Numbered from the stretch's first letter, positions 1 through 5,826 are shown. The stretch is DNA of 5,951 nucleotides from Burkholderiales bacterium (GCA_903643055.1 CAHJWV010000242.1:1-5951), one strand, 5' to 3'. Made by a program: numbers and translations. Notes: generated from the letters alone by a model not told the origin.

Positions 1-1333
1 TATCGCGCTGCGAAAACTCTTCCCACCAACGTGCGTGCTCGGCGCCGACTTCACCGGCTTCAGCGCGCAGGCGCAGGAAGTCGAAGCCGGCGCGGAAGCG
101 CGGCTGCTCGACCAGCGTGTGCGGCGCATTGCCGGTGCGGCGATCGAAGCGCGGCTGCATCAGCCAGATTTCGCGCATGTCGGCGCCCAGCTTGCCGCGC
201 CCGGAGATGTCGCCGATGCGCGCATCGAACACCGCGTCGACCGCCTGCTGCAAGGCCGGGAACGGCGCCTCGCCCTTCTTCTTCAGGCGCTGCCAGCCAT
301 CGAGCACGTCATGCCACAGCATGCAGGCGAGCATGAAGCTCGGCGCCACCGGCTTGCCTTCGCCAACGCGGCGGTCGGTGTCGGCCAGCGCCATGTCAAC
401 GAACTTGCGGCGCTCCGGGTGCTTGGCCGCGTCATCGAGCACGACATCGAGGATCGGGAACAGCCCGCGCGCCGAGCCGACCAGCCCTTGCTTGCGAAGC
501 TCTTCGATGCTCGCCAGCGCATGGCCGGTCTGCAGCAGCTTGATCATTTCGTCGAAGGTGCGCGAGGCCGGCACGCTTTCGAGCAGCGCGGCCATCTCCT
601 GGATCGGCTGGCGCGTCTTCGGCTCGATCGTGAAACCCAGCTTCGCAGCAAAGCGCACGGCGCGGATGATGCGCACCGGGTCTTCGCGATAGCGCGCTGC
701 CGGGTCGCCGATCATGCGCAACACCTTCTTCTTCGCGTCCTTGATGCCGCCGTGGTAGTCGACCACGATCTGCTGCTGCGGGTCGTAGTACATCGCGTTG
801 ACGGTGAAGTCGCGCCGGGCCGCATCTTCGATCTGCGGGCCCCAGACGTTGTCACGCAGCACGCGCCCGGCCGCATCGACCACATGGGTCTTGCCGGCCA
901 GTTCGCTCTTCGAGGTCTTTTCGTTGCCGCTGACCTGCTCGGACGCGGTGGCATCGACCATCGCGCGAAAAGTCGAAACCTCGATCACCTCGTGCTCGCG
1001 GCCCCGGCCGTAGACGACGTGAACGATGCGAAAGCGCCGACCGATGATGAAGGCGCGCCGGAACAGGCCCTTGACCTGCTCGGGTGTCGCGTTGGTGGCG
1101 ACGTCGAAATCCTTCGGCCGCAGCCCGACCAGCAGATCGCGCACCGCGCCGCCAACGATGTAAGCCTCGAAGCCGGCATCGGTCAGCGTCTTGACGACAC
1201 GCACGGCATGGTCGTCGACCAGCGCCAGATCGATCTGGTGCTCGCTGAACGGCACCTCCACCCGCTTGCCCTTGGGCACACCGGGCTTGGCCGCCGGTTT
1301 GCCCAGCAATTTGTCAATCAACTTTTTGATCAT
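1..1333 (-). CDS. pcnB: Poly(A) polymerase I (PcnB), 3' end outside the window
   Basis: Template-independent nucleotidyltransferase that adds adenosines to RNA 3' ends, marking transcripts and small RNAs for decay by exonucleases in the cytoplasm. My translation of the minus strand from the ATG at 1333 gives 444 residues before the window edge, starting MIKKLIDKLLGK. The class II nucleotidyltransferase head is clear: GGAVRD at residues 61-66, the catalytic pair D75 and D77 in KDFDVATNATPEQV, and a third acidic residue at D175 in RRDFTVNAMYYD. The RNA-binding neck follows, with YREDPVRIMRAVRFAAKLG. E. coli PcnB is about 465 residues, so only a short, probably basic tail should be missing. The start codon overlaps the stop of the HAD gene by one base (TGATG). 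No Shine-Dalgarno sequence is visible, so translation probably depends on ribosomes finishing the HAD gene (inference). A CCA-adding enzyme is the main alternative, but the sequence follows PcnB throughout. Confidence 0.95.
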   Translation of the reverse strand, partial: MIKKLIDKLLGKPAAKPGVPKGKRVEVPFSEHQIDLALVDDHAVRVVKTLTDAGFEAYIVGGAVRDLLVGLRPKDFDVATNATPEQVKGLFRRAFIIGRRFRIVHVVYGRGREHEVIEVSTFRAMVDATASEQVSGNEKTSKSELAGKTHVVDAAGRVLRDNVWGPQIEDAARRDFTVNAMYYDPQQQIVVDYHGGIKDAKKKVLRMIGDPAARYREDPVRIIRAVRFAAKLGFTIEPKTRQPIQEMAALLESVPASRTFDEMIKLLQTGHALASIEELRKQGLVGSARGLFPILDVVLDDAAKHPERRKFVDMALADTDRRVGEGKPVAPSFMLACMLWHDVLDGWQRLKKKGEAPFPALQQAVDAVFDARIGDISGRGKLGADMREIWLMQPRFDRRTGNAPHTLVEQPRFRAGFDFLRLRAEAGEVGAEHARWWEEFSQRD

Positions 1334-2001
1334 CAGGAGAACAACTGAAGAATGCGCCAGCCCCGCTCGCGCGCAATGGTTTCAAGCGAGGGCGAGGGGT
1401 TTGTCGCCACCGGGTCGGTTGCGTATTCCAGCAGCGGCAGGTCGTTCGCCGAGTCGCTGTAGACGCTGATGCGGTCGAACTCGCCGAGGTGGTGGCCCAG
1501 GCTTTCCAGCCACTGCTCGGTGCGCACCGTCTTGCCTTCACGAAACGACGGAACGCCGTCGATCCGGCCGGTGATATTACCCGCCGCTCCTCGCTCCAGC
1601 CGCACGGCGATCAAGTGGTCGACACCGAAAGCCTGCGCGATCGGCGCAGTGACGAACTCGTTGGTGGCCGTCACGATCGCCACCAGATCGCCCAACGCGA
1701 GGTGCTTTTGCACCAGCTCATGCGCTTCGTGGCGCAGCTCGGGCTCGATCACTTCCTGCATGAAGCGAAAGCTCGCCGCTTCCATCACGTCGTGCGGGCG
1801 GTCGCGCCACGGGCGGGTCGAGAATTCGATGTATTCGTGAATGTCAAGGGTGCCGGCCTGGTACTGGGCGTAGAAGGCGTCGTTGGAGCGGGCGAATGCC
1901 ACCGGCTCGACCCAGCCCTGGCGCACGACGAACTCGCCCCAGGCATGGTCGGAATCGATCGGCAGCAGCGTGTGGTCAAGATCGAACAAGCACAGGTTCA
2001 T
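1333..2001 (-). CDS. HAD-superfamily subfamily IB phosphatase, substrate unknown
   Basis: A 222-residue soluble protein of the haloacid dehalogenase superfamily, related to phosphoserine phosphatase-like subfamily IB enzymes. All four catalytic motifs are present. Motif I is DLDHT, with nucleophile D7 and acid/base D9. Motif II is T111 in IVTATN. Motif III is K157 in FREGK. Motif IV is SDSANDLPLL, with magnesium ligands D183 and D187. The helical segment between motifs I and II (about residues 15-95) fits the C1 cap typical of the subfamily. The protein should therefore be an active phosphomonoesterase, but the substrate cannot be read from the sequence. Motif I at residue 7 supports the ATG at 2001, and upstream in this frame I find no ATG, GTG or TTG before a stop inside hda. 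Only a weak AGGG precedes the start. The ATG overlaps the stop of a 22-codon ORF (ATGA), and the gene's own stop overlaps pcnB. It may be labelled phosphoserine or histidinol phosphatase by homology; I would not commit to either. Confidence 0.92.
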   Translation of the reverse strand: MNLCLFDLDHTLLPIDSDHAWGEFVVRQGWVEPVAFARSNDAFYAQYQAGTLDIHEYIEFSTRPWRDRPHDVMEAASFRFMQEVIEPELRHEAHELVQKHLALGDLVAIVTATNEFVTAPIAQAFGVDHLIAVRLERGAAGNITGRIDGVPSFREGKTVRTEQWLESLGHHLGEFDRISVYSDSANDLPLLEYATDPVATNPSPSLETIARERGWRILQLFS

Positions 2002-2066
2002 GGCCGGCCCTGCATCGATGCGGTCGCCGGCGATTTCAGCGCTTGCGTGCGGACGGCGGCGTTCAT
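1998..2066 (-). CDS. Possible 22-codon coupling or leader ORF between hda and the HAD gene
   Basis: A short frame opens at ATG 2066-2064 and stops at TGA 2000-1998. The predicted peptide is 22 residues, starting MNAAVRTQ and ending MQGRP, with no recognisable domain, signal peptide or membrane segment. Its ATG overlaps the hda stop (ATGA) and its TGA overlaps the HAD start (again ATGA). It has the best Shine-Dalgarno sequence in the window, GAGGAGG, ending four bases before the ATG. It lies in a different frame from both neighbours. The likely role, by inference, is to carry ribosomes from hda to the HAD gene, whose own ribosome-binding site is weak. The arrangement could be accidental in such GC-rich DNA, and a function for the peptide itself is not supported. 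Confidence 0.45.
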   Translation of the reverse strand: MNAAVRTQALKSPATASMQGRP

Positions 2067-2731
2067 GCGCCCTCCTCGGCCAGCATCTGCTTGAGCAGCG
2101 GCACGGTGACAGCTCGTTTGTGGATCAGCGCGAAGTCGTCCAGCCGGTCGAGCAGCGCCATCAAATGCTTCAGGTCCCGCGCGAAATGAGTCAACAGATA
2201 GTCCATCACATCGTCCGAAAGAAAGAGGCCGCGCCGATCGGCTTCACGGCGCAGCGCGGCACGCGCCTCGGTTTCACCCAAGGGCGACAAAGCAAACACA
2301 TGGCCCCAGCCCAGGCGGGTGCGCAAGTCGTCGCGCAGCGGAAGGTCAACCGGCGGCACGCGCCCGGCTGCGGCCATCGGCGTGCCATGGGTCGTGGCCT
2401 CAACAAACACCGCAAAAGCCGCATGCTGCTGGGCGGCATCGAAGCGATCGCATTCATCGAACACGCTCAGCATGCTGCTTTCCTCGAACACCCATGGCGC
2501 AGCATTCACAGCACTGAACCAGCTGACCCGCCCGCCCTGGTCTTGCACCTGATGCGCCAGCGCCTGCAGCAAATGGGTCTTGCCCACGCCGGAGGGGCCC
2601 CACAGGTAGACCGGGGCAGCGCGCGGCTGAAGGCCTTGCAGATGTGCGACAGCCGGCGCGTTAGCGCCCTGCAGATAGCTGTCGAACGAGCGCACGGGCT
2701 CGCTGCCGATCGCAAGGGGAATTTGCTTCAT
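2063..2731 (-). CDS. hda: DnaA regulatory inactivator Hda (AAA+ protein)
   Basis: A 222-residue AAA+ protein homologous to the ATPase domain of DnaA but without a DnaA-type DNA-binding domain. In E. coli, Hda bound to the DNA-loaded beta sliding clamp stimulates ATP hydrolysis by DnaA and so prevents re-initiation of replication. Visible features, in order: a glutamine-led, clamp-binding-like motif at the extreme N-terminus (QIPLAI, residues 3-8); Walker A GPSGVGKT at 45-52; a Walker B-like strand LSVFDECD with D92 and E93; an arginine-finger region LRDDLRTRLGWG around R138; and a sensor II-type helix ARDLKHL around R185. The N-terminal clamp motif supports the ATG at 2731. No good Shine-Dalgarno sequence precedes it. 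E. coli Hda is about 230 residues, so this one is full length. DnaC/DnaA-type loaders are an alternative but do not fit the short N-terminus and the context next to HAD-pcnB. The gene looks like the first of the hda-HAD-pcnB operon. Confidence 0.92.
   Translation of the reverse strand: MKQIPLAIGSEPVRSFDSYLQGANAPAVAHLQGLQPRAAPVYLWGPSGVGKTHLLQALAHQVQDQGGRVSWFSAVNAAPWVFEESSMLSVFDECDRFDAAQQHAAFAVFVEATTHGTPMAAAGRVPPVDLPLRDDLRTRLGWGHVFALSPLGETEARAALRREADRRGLFLSDDVMDYLLTHFARDLKHLMALLDRLDDFALIHKRAVTVPLLKQMLAEEGA
2071..2077 (-). promoter_or_regulatory. Strong Shine-Dalgarno sequence inside the 3' end of hda
   Basis: Read on the minus strand this is GAGGAGG, coding for the last glutamates and the glycine of Hda. 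It is followed by GCGC and an ATG that overlaps the hda stop. It matches the 16S anti-Shine-Dalgarno better than any other site in front of a start codon here. It points at the 22-codon ORF and not directly at the HAD gene, whose ATG is 69 bases beyond the end of the motif. Confidence 0.6.
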
Positions 2732-2758
2732 CCAGAGAGGAGCCTGTTCTTGGTTTAT

Positions 2759-2795
2759 CGACTCTCAACGGCAGCCAACGGCCACCCGGGAGTCG
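2759..2795. repeat. Inverted repeat enclosing a 10-bp-period direct repeat, upstream of hda
   Basis: The arms CGACTC (2759-2764) and GAGTCG (2790-2795) are perfect 6-bp inverted repeats separated by 25 bp. Inside lie two CAACGGC copies starting 10 bp apart, about one helical turn. Placed just downstream of the candidate hda -10, the arrangement could be an operator or a leader RNA structure, but short repeats arise by chance in GC-rich DNA. Confidence 0.35.
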
Positions 2796-2798
2796 CAA

Positions 2799-2804
2799 AT
2801 TCTA
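2799..2804 (-). promoter_or_regulatory. Candidate -10 element for the hda operon
   Basis: On the minus strand this reads TAGAAT, one mismatch from TATAAT. It would start transcription near 2792, with an untranslated leader of about 60 bases before hda. I see no convincing -35 hexamer at 16-18 bp, so this is a weak call. The gene could instead be read from the murJ promoter. Confidence 0.3.
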
Positions 2805-2834
2805 AGGGGCGGCCCTGCAGTAGCGGCTGCACGC

Positions 2835-3704
2835 TCAGTGAAGGCGCCCGGAGCCCGGCTGAATGAGCGACGCCATGCGCTCGCGTACCGCGTCGTGATC
2901 GGGCGCATCGGGCATGTGGGCCAGGTACTCCATCAGGTCGACGGTCGCGGCAGTCACATCGCCCAGCGCGGCATGCGCAAGGCCACGGTCGCGCCGCTCT
3001 TCCCACGCATGCGGCAACAAGATCACCAGGCGATTCAGCACCGCCACCAGCCGGCGGGAATCATCGGCAATGCGGTGGATTTCTTTCAGGTTGCGCAGCA
3101 TGCGGGCGAGCACGTCGCGCGCTGGCGCGGCCTGCAGAAAAAGGCCCAATGGCGCATCGAACTCATCGACCAGCCCGCGGCTGCGCCGGTAAGGCACCAG
3201 CAGCTCATCGAGCCGCTCGCGCGACAGCGACTGGCCGGTGAACGGGTCGATCACCACCTCGCCTTCGGGCATGCTCAGCTTGACCAAAAAATGCCCCGGG
3301 AAGCACACACCCCAGGCCACCAGGCCGATGTGGGTGGCAAGTTCCATGTAGAGGATCGCCAGCGTGATCGGGATGCCCCGACGCGTCTGCAAGACGGTGC
3401 TGAGCAGGCTGTTGCCGGGGTCGTAGTAGTCGTTGACGTTGCCGCTGAAGCCCAGTTCCTGGAAGAAAAACTGGTTCAGCCGCCACAACCGCTGCACCGG
3501 TACCGAATCGGCCGGCACGCGGCGCTGAAGTTTGTCGGCCAGCGCATCGATCTCAGCCAGCACCGACTGCATGTCGAGATTGGGCTGCTCGTCTTGTGCA
3601 ATTGCCACTGCCGCCTCGATCAACGACAGGCTGGCATCGTCGGCGACCAGCGACGCGAAATAGTCGAGCGCGGTCGGGGTGCGAAACGACAAAGGCGCGG
3701 GCAT
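2835..3704 (-). CDS. SirB1-family protein: transglutaminase-like domain plus TPR-like C-terminus
   Basis: A 289-residue cytoplasmic protein with no signal peptide or membrane segment. The N-terminal part (about 1-85) is helical. The central part (about 86-165) is the transglutaminase-like core of SirB1 proteins, with the motifs NVNDYYDPGNSLL, TRRGIPITLAILYMEL, GVCFPGHFLVK and VIDPFTGQ. The C-terminal part (about 195-265) is helical and TPR-like. H138 in PGHF and D153 in IDPF sit where the His and Asp of the papain-like triad are expected. The RRGIPITL segment (108-115), where I would expect the nucleophile, has no cysteine, so transglutaminase or protease activity is doubtful. The nearest cysteine is C134, just before the histidine motif. 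The family's molecular role is not established. The start lies 10 bp after the murJ stop with no clear Shine-Dalgarno sequence, so the gene is probably co-transcribed and perhaps co-translated with murJ. sirB1 is the E. coli family name; I leave the symbol empty because orthology is not proven here. Confidence 0.88.
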   Translation of the reverse strand: MPAPLSFRTPTALDYFASLVADDASLSLIEAAVAIAQDEQPNLDMQSVLAEIDALADKLQRRVPADSVPVQRLWRLNQFFFQELGFSGNVNDYYDPGNSLLSTVLQTRRGIPITLAILYMELATHIGLVAWGVCFPGHFLVKLSMPEGEVVIDPFTGQSLSRERLDELLVPYRRSRGLVDEFDAPLGLFLQAAPARDVLARMLRNLKEIHRIADDSRRLVAVLNRLVILLPHAWEERRDRGLAHAALGDVTAATVDLMEYLAHMPDAPDHDAVRERMASLIQPGSGRLH

Positions 3705-3714
3705 GAAAGTCAGT

Positions 3715-5277
3715 TTAGCCGCGACGCATGAACTGTTGCAGCCTCAACCCGCTTGCCAGCAAGGTACCGAAATAGAGCACGGCGGCCGCCAACAGATAGC
3801 CCGCCAGCCAGGCGATGCGCTGACCGTCATGGCTGCGCAGGCCGACCCAGTCGACGTGATGCGCGCCCCACCACAGCAAGGCGCCCAGCAGCGCGGTCGC
3901 GACCAGCACCCGCAGCGCAAACGGCAGCCAGCCCGGCGCCGGCACATAGCTGCCCGAGCGGCGCAGGCCGATCAACAACCAGCCAGCGTTGACCATCGCG
4001 CCGACGCTGATCGACAAGGCCAGCCCCGCATGGCCGAGGCCCAGGCCCTGCACGAACAGCAGATTCATCAGCTGCGTCAGCACCAGCACGGAGATGGCGA
4101 TCTTCACTGGCGTGCCGACGTCTTGCCGCGCATAAAAACCCGGCGCCAGCACCTTCACGCCAATCAAACCGACCAGACCGACGCCATAGCCCTGCAAGGC
4201 CAGCACGGTCTTTGCGACCGCATCGGCGGTGAACGCGCCGCGGTGGTAAAGCACGGCCACCAAAGGCTCGGAAAAGATCAGCAAGGCCACCGCGCAAGGC
4301 AAAGACATCATCAGCGCCAGCCGCAGCCCCCAATCGAGCATGCCGGAGTAAGCCGCCGTATCGCCCTTGCCTTGCGCGCCCGACAGTTGCGGGATCAGCA
4401 CCACGCCCAGCGCCACGCCAAGCAGCGCGGTCGGGAACTCCATCAGCCGGTCGGCGTAGGTCAGCCATGACACCGCGCCAACCGCGAGATGCGAGGCGAT
4501 CTGCGTGTTGATCATCACCGAGATCTGCGCCACCGAAACCCCGATCAGCGCAGGCGCCATCTTCTTCAGCACCAGCCCGACGCCGGGGTGATGCCAGGCC
4601 GCTTTCAGCGCGCGCCAGCTCAGGCCGATGCGCGGCAACTGGCCGATGCGCCGCAGCGCCGGCAGTTGCACGGCCAGCTGCAGCACGCCGCCTACCACCA
4701 CGCCCACCGCCAGTGCATAGATGGGCTGAGTACCCCATTGCTGGAACCATGGCGTGAGCCACCAGGCCGCGCCGATCACCGCAATATTCAACAGCACCGG
4801 AGAGGCCGCCGGCACCGCGAAATGCTTCCAGGTATTCAGGATGCCGGCCGACAACGCGACCATCGAGATGAAGCCGATGTACGGGAACATCACCCGCGTC
4901 ATCAGCACCGCGCCATCGAATTCCTGCAGGCCAGACGCCATCAGCCACACCACGACCGGCGCGGCGACGACCCCCACGATGCAGGTCAACAGGAGGGCCC
5001 AGAACAGCATCGTCGCAACGGCGGAAATCAGTTTCTGTGTCACCTCGTCGCCGTCTCGCGCACGGGTGTTGCCCAAGATCGGCACGAAGGCTTGCGAGAA
5101 AGCGCCTTCGGCAAACAGCCGGCGCAACATGTTGGGAATGCGGAACGCGGCCTGGAAGGCATCGGTCCAGGCGCCGGCGCCGAACAGGCTCGCAACCAGC
5201 AGCTCACGCCCCAGTCCGGTGATGCGCGACGCCAGCGTCAGCAAGGAAACGATGGACGCGGCTCGAAGCAGATTCAT
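3715..5277 (-). CDS. murJ: Lipid II flippase MurJ
   Basis: Inner-membrane protein of the MOP exporter superfamily that moves the peptidoglycan precursor lipid II from the cytoplasmic to the periplasmic face. The product is 520 residues, close to E. coli MurJ (511), and is hydrophobic throughout, consistent with 14 membrane helices. The N-terminus beginning MNLLRAAS matches the family, and charged residues known to matter in E. coli MurJ are in place: R18, R24, D39 and R52, the last in NMLRRLFAEGAFSQAF. R277, in YADRLMEFP, corresponds to E. coli R270. The conserved VLAPGFYARQD segment is at about 376-386. The frame stays open for 151 more codons upstream, but these lie in the divergent promoter region and antisense to rpsT, so the ATG at 5277 is the start. 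It has no visible Shine-Dalgarno sequence. A promoter with a perfect TATAAT lies about 100 bp upstream. The older name mviN applies. Confidence 0.96.
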   Translation of the reverse strand: MNLLRAASIVSLLTLASRITGLGRELLVASLFGAGAWTDAFQAAFRIPNMLRRLFAEGAFSQAFVPILGNTRARDGDEVTQKLISAVATMLFWALLLTCIVGVVAAPVVVWLMASGLQEFDGAVLMTRVMFPYIGFISMVALSAGILNTWKHFAVPAASPVLLNIAVIGAAWWLTPWFQQWGTQPIYALAVGVVVGGVLQLAVQLPALRRIGQLPRIGLSWRALKAAWHHPGVGLVLKKMAPALIGVSVAQISVMINTQIASHLAVGAVSWLTYADRLMEFPTALLGVALGVVLIPQLSGAQGKGDTAAYSGMLDWGLRLALMMSLPCAVALLIFSEPLVAVLYHRGAFTADAVAKTVLALQGYGVGLVGLIGVKVLAPGFYARQDVGTPVKIAISVLVLTQLMNLLFVQGLGLGHAGLALSISVGAMVNAGWLLIGLRRSGSYVPAPGWLPFALRVLVATALLGALLWWGAHHVDWVGLRSHDGQRIAWLAGYLLAAAVLYFGTLLASGLRLQQFMRRG

Positions 5278-5377
5278 GGGGCAGGCACAGGGCTCGGAGA
5301 AGAAAGCCGCGCCGCGCGAGGCGTGCGGTAGGGGCTTGGCCCGCCCTGGGCGGCGGCGGCACTTCGAAGCGGGGCAG

Positions 5378-5409
5378 ATTATAGGTAGCACCTGCTCGCG
5401 CCGTGCCAA
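5378..5409 (-). promoter_or_regulatory. Candidate murJ promoter
   Basis: The minus strand has a perfect TATAAT at 5383-5378. The best -35-like hexamer is TTGGCA at 5409-5404, but the spacer is 20 bp, longer than the preferred 16-18. Transcription would start near 5371, leaving a leader of about 94 bases before murJ. The -10 is convincing; the -35 is not. Confidence 0.5.
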
Positions 5410-5414
5410 GCTAT

Positions 5415-5444
5415 TTGATTGCACTTCAAATTGGATGCTATAGT
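5415..5444 (+). promoter_or_regulatory. Candidate rpsT promoter with extended -10
   Basis: TTGATT (5415-5420) and TATAGT (5439-5444) are separated by 18 bp. The -10 is preceded by TGC, which makes an extended -10, and it has one mismatch from consensus. Transcription should start around 5450-5452, giving a leader of only about 28 bases. The A+T-rich surroundings and the position just before a highly expressed ribosomal gene support the call. Confidence 0.6.
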
Positions 5445-5445
5445 C

Positions 5446-5461
5446 GTGGACTTCGCTCCAC
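5446..5461 (+). promoter_or_regulatory. Small hairpin at the predicted 5' end of the rpsT transcript
   Basis: GTGGA (5446-5450) and TCCAC (5457-5461) can pair around the six-base loop CTTCGC. The predicted transcription start falls at or just inside this hairpin. If the true start is a few bases upstream of the prediction, the mRNA would begin with a structured 5' end, which could affect its stability. The stem is only 5 bp, so the call is tentative. Confidence 0.3.
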
Positions 5462-5478
5462 CTGGGTACAGCTATAAC

Positions 5479-5775
5479 ATGGCCACTTCGTCCAAAGTCA
5501 AAAAGACGGTCCGCATCGCATCGGGCCTCAAGCGCGTTCGCCAAGACGTGAAACTGAACGCTGCGAACACCGCATTGCGTTCCAAGTTCCGCACCGTGAT
5601 CAAGAACGTTCAAAAGGCTGTTGTCGCTGGCGACAAGGCCAAGGCCACCGAGCTTTTCAATACCGCCCAGAGCGTGATTGACTCCGTGGCTGACAAAGGT
5701 CTGTTCCACAAGAACAAGGCTGCTCGCCACAAGAGCCGCCTGTCGGCCAAGGTCAAGGCGCTGGCTGCTGCCTGA
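5479..5775 (+). CDS. rpsT: 30S ribosomal protein S20
   Basis: A 98-residue, lysine- and arginine-rich protein that binds 16S rRNA early in assembly of the 30S subunit. The Burkholderiales form of S20 is recognisable from the start MATSSKVKK through [34 protein letters not shown], and the C-terminal block [20 protein letters not shown]. The length is normal for this group, slightly longer than E. coli S20 (87). The frame stays open for 20 codons further upstream, to 5419, but those would span the -10 element, and known S20 proteins start at the MAT residues, so the start is 5479. No Shine-Dalgarno sequence is visible in front of it. In E. coli, rpsT translation is known to be repressed by S20; a similar control is possible here but not shown. 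It is a single-gene unit with its own promoter and terminator, divergent from murJ. Confidence 0.97.
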   Translation: MATSSKVKKTVRIASGLKRVRQDVKLNAANTALRSKFRTVIKNVQKAVVAGDKAKATELFNTAQSVIDSVADKGLFHKNKAARHKSRLSAKVKALAAA

Positions 5776-5797
5776 TCAAGTTTCCCGGTGGAAGAAG

Positions 5798-5826
5798 AAA
5801 AGCCCGCGCCAGCGGGCTTTTTGCTT
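5798..5826 (+). terminator. Intrinsic terminator of rpsT
   Basis: A perfect 10-bp stem, AAAAGCCCGC (5798-5807) with GCGGGCTTTT (5812-5821), closes a GCCA loop and is followed by a T-rich run (TTTTTGCTTT). It starts 23 bp after the rpsT stop. The A run on the left arm means it could also stop transcription arriving on the minus strand from beyond the right edge. Confidence 0.9.

Larger units (their letters stand above)
2732..2834. other. 103-bp gap between the SirB1-type gene and hda, with repeats
   Basis: This gap holds no gene. It contains a candidate -10 for hda (2799-2804), an inverted repeat CGACTC/GAGTCG (2759-2764 and 2790-2795), two direct copies of CAACGGC exactly 10 bp apart (2766-2772 and 2776-2782), and a small hairpin TGCAG/CTGCA just after the upstream stop (2816-2831). 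The hairpin has no following T run on the minus strand, so it does not look like an intrinsic terminator. Transcription from murJ may therefore continue into hda. Confidence 0.6.
5278..5478. other. Divergent intergenic region between murJ and rpsT
   Basis: These 201 bp hold the 5' leaders and candidate promoters of both genes and no other gene that I can support. The murJ side (5278-5377) is extremely GC-rich, with one compact hairpin, CCGCC/GGCGG at 5341-5353. The rpsT side (5411-5478) is much richer in A+T. The change in composition falls at the promoters. Confidence 0.8.

Noticed and set aside
35..1348. 437-residue open frame on the plus strand opposite pcnB
   Set aside because: It is in exact antisense codon register with pcnB, is rich in Arg, His, Ala and Asp, and has no recognisable domain. 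High-GC codon use on pcnB removes stops from this frame.
2759..2795. tRNA-like segment containing CCCGGGTGG upstream of hda
   Set aside because: It resembles the start of a leucine tRNA for a few bases only. There is no anticodon arm, T arm or acceptor end of proper length.
2816..2831. Hairpin TGCAG/CTGCA after the SirB1-type gene as a terminator
   Set aside because: The stem is only 5 bp and no T run follows it on the minus strand.
2838..3731. 297-residue plus-strand frame opposite the SirB1-type gene
   Set aside because: It is an antisense shadow of a gene with clear family motifs. Its composition is Gln-, His- and Arg-rich and no domain is visible.
3679..5331. Plus-strand frames of 263 and 280 residues opposite murJ
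   Set aside because: Their extreme Gln/His/Arg content is what the antisense of hydrophobic, GC-rich membrane-protein codons gives. No ribosome-binding site or domain was seen.
5419..5478. 20-residue N-terminal extension of S20
   Set aside because: It would begin upstream of the -10 element, and known S20 proteins start at the downstream MAT residues.
5278..5730. 151-residue N-terminal extension of MurJ
   Set aside because: It would run antisense through rpsT and across the divergent promoters. Family proteins begin at the MNLLRA residues encoded from 5277.
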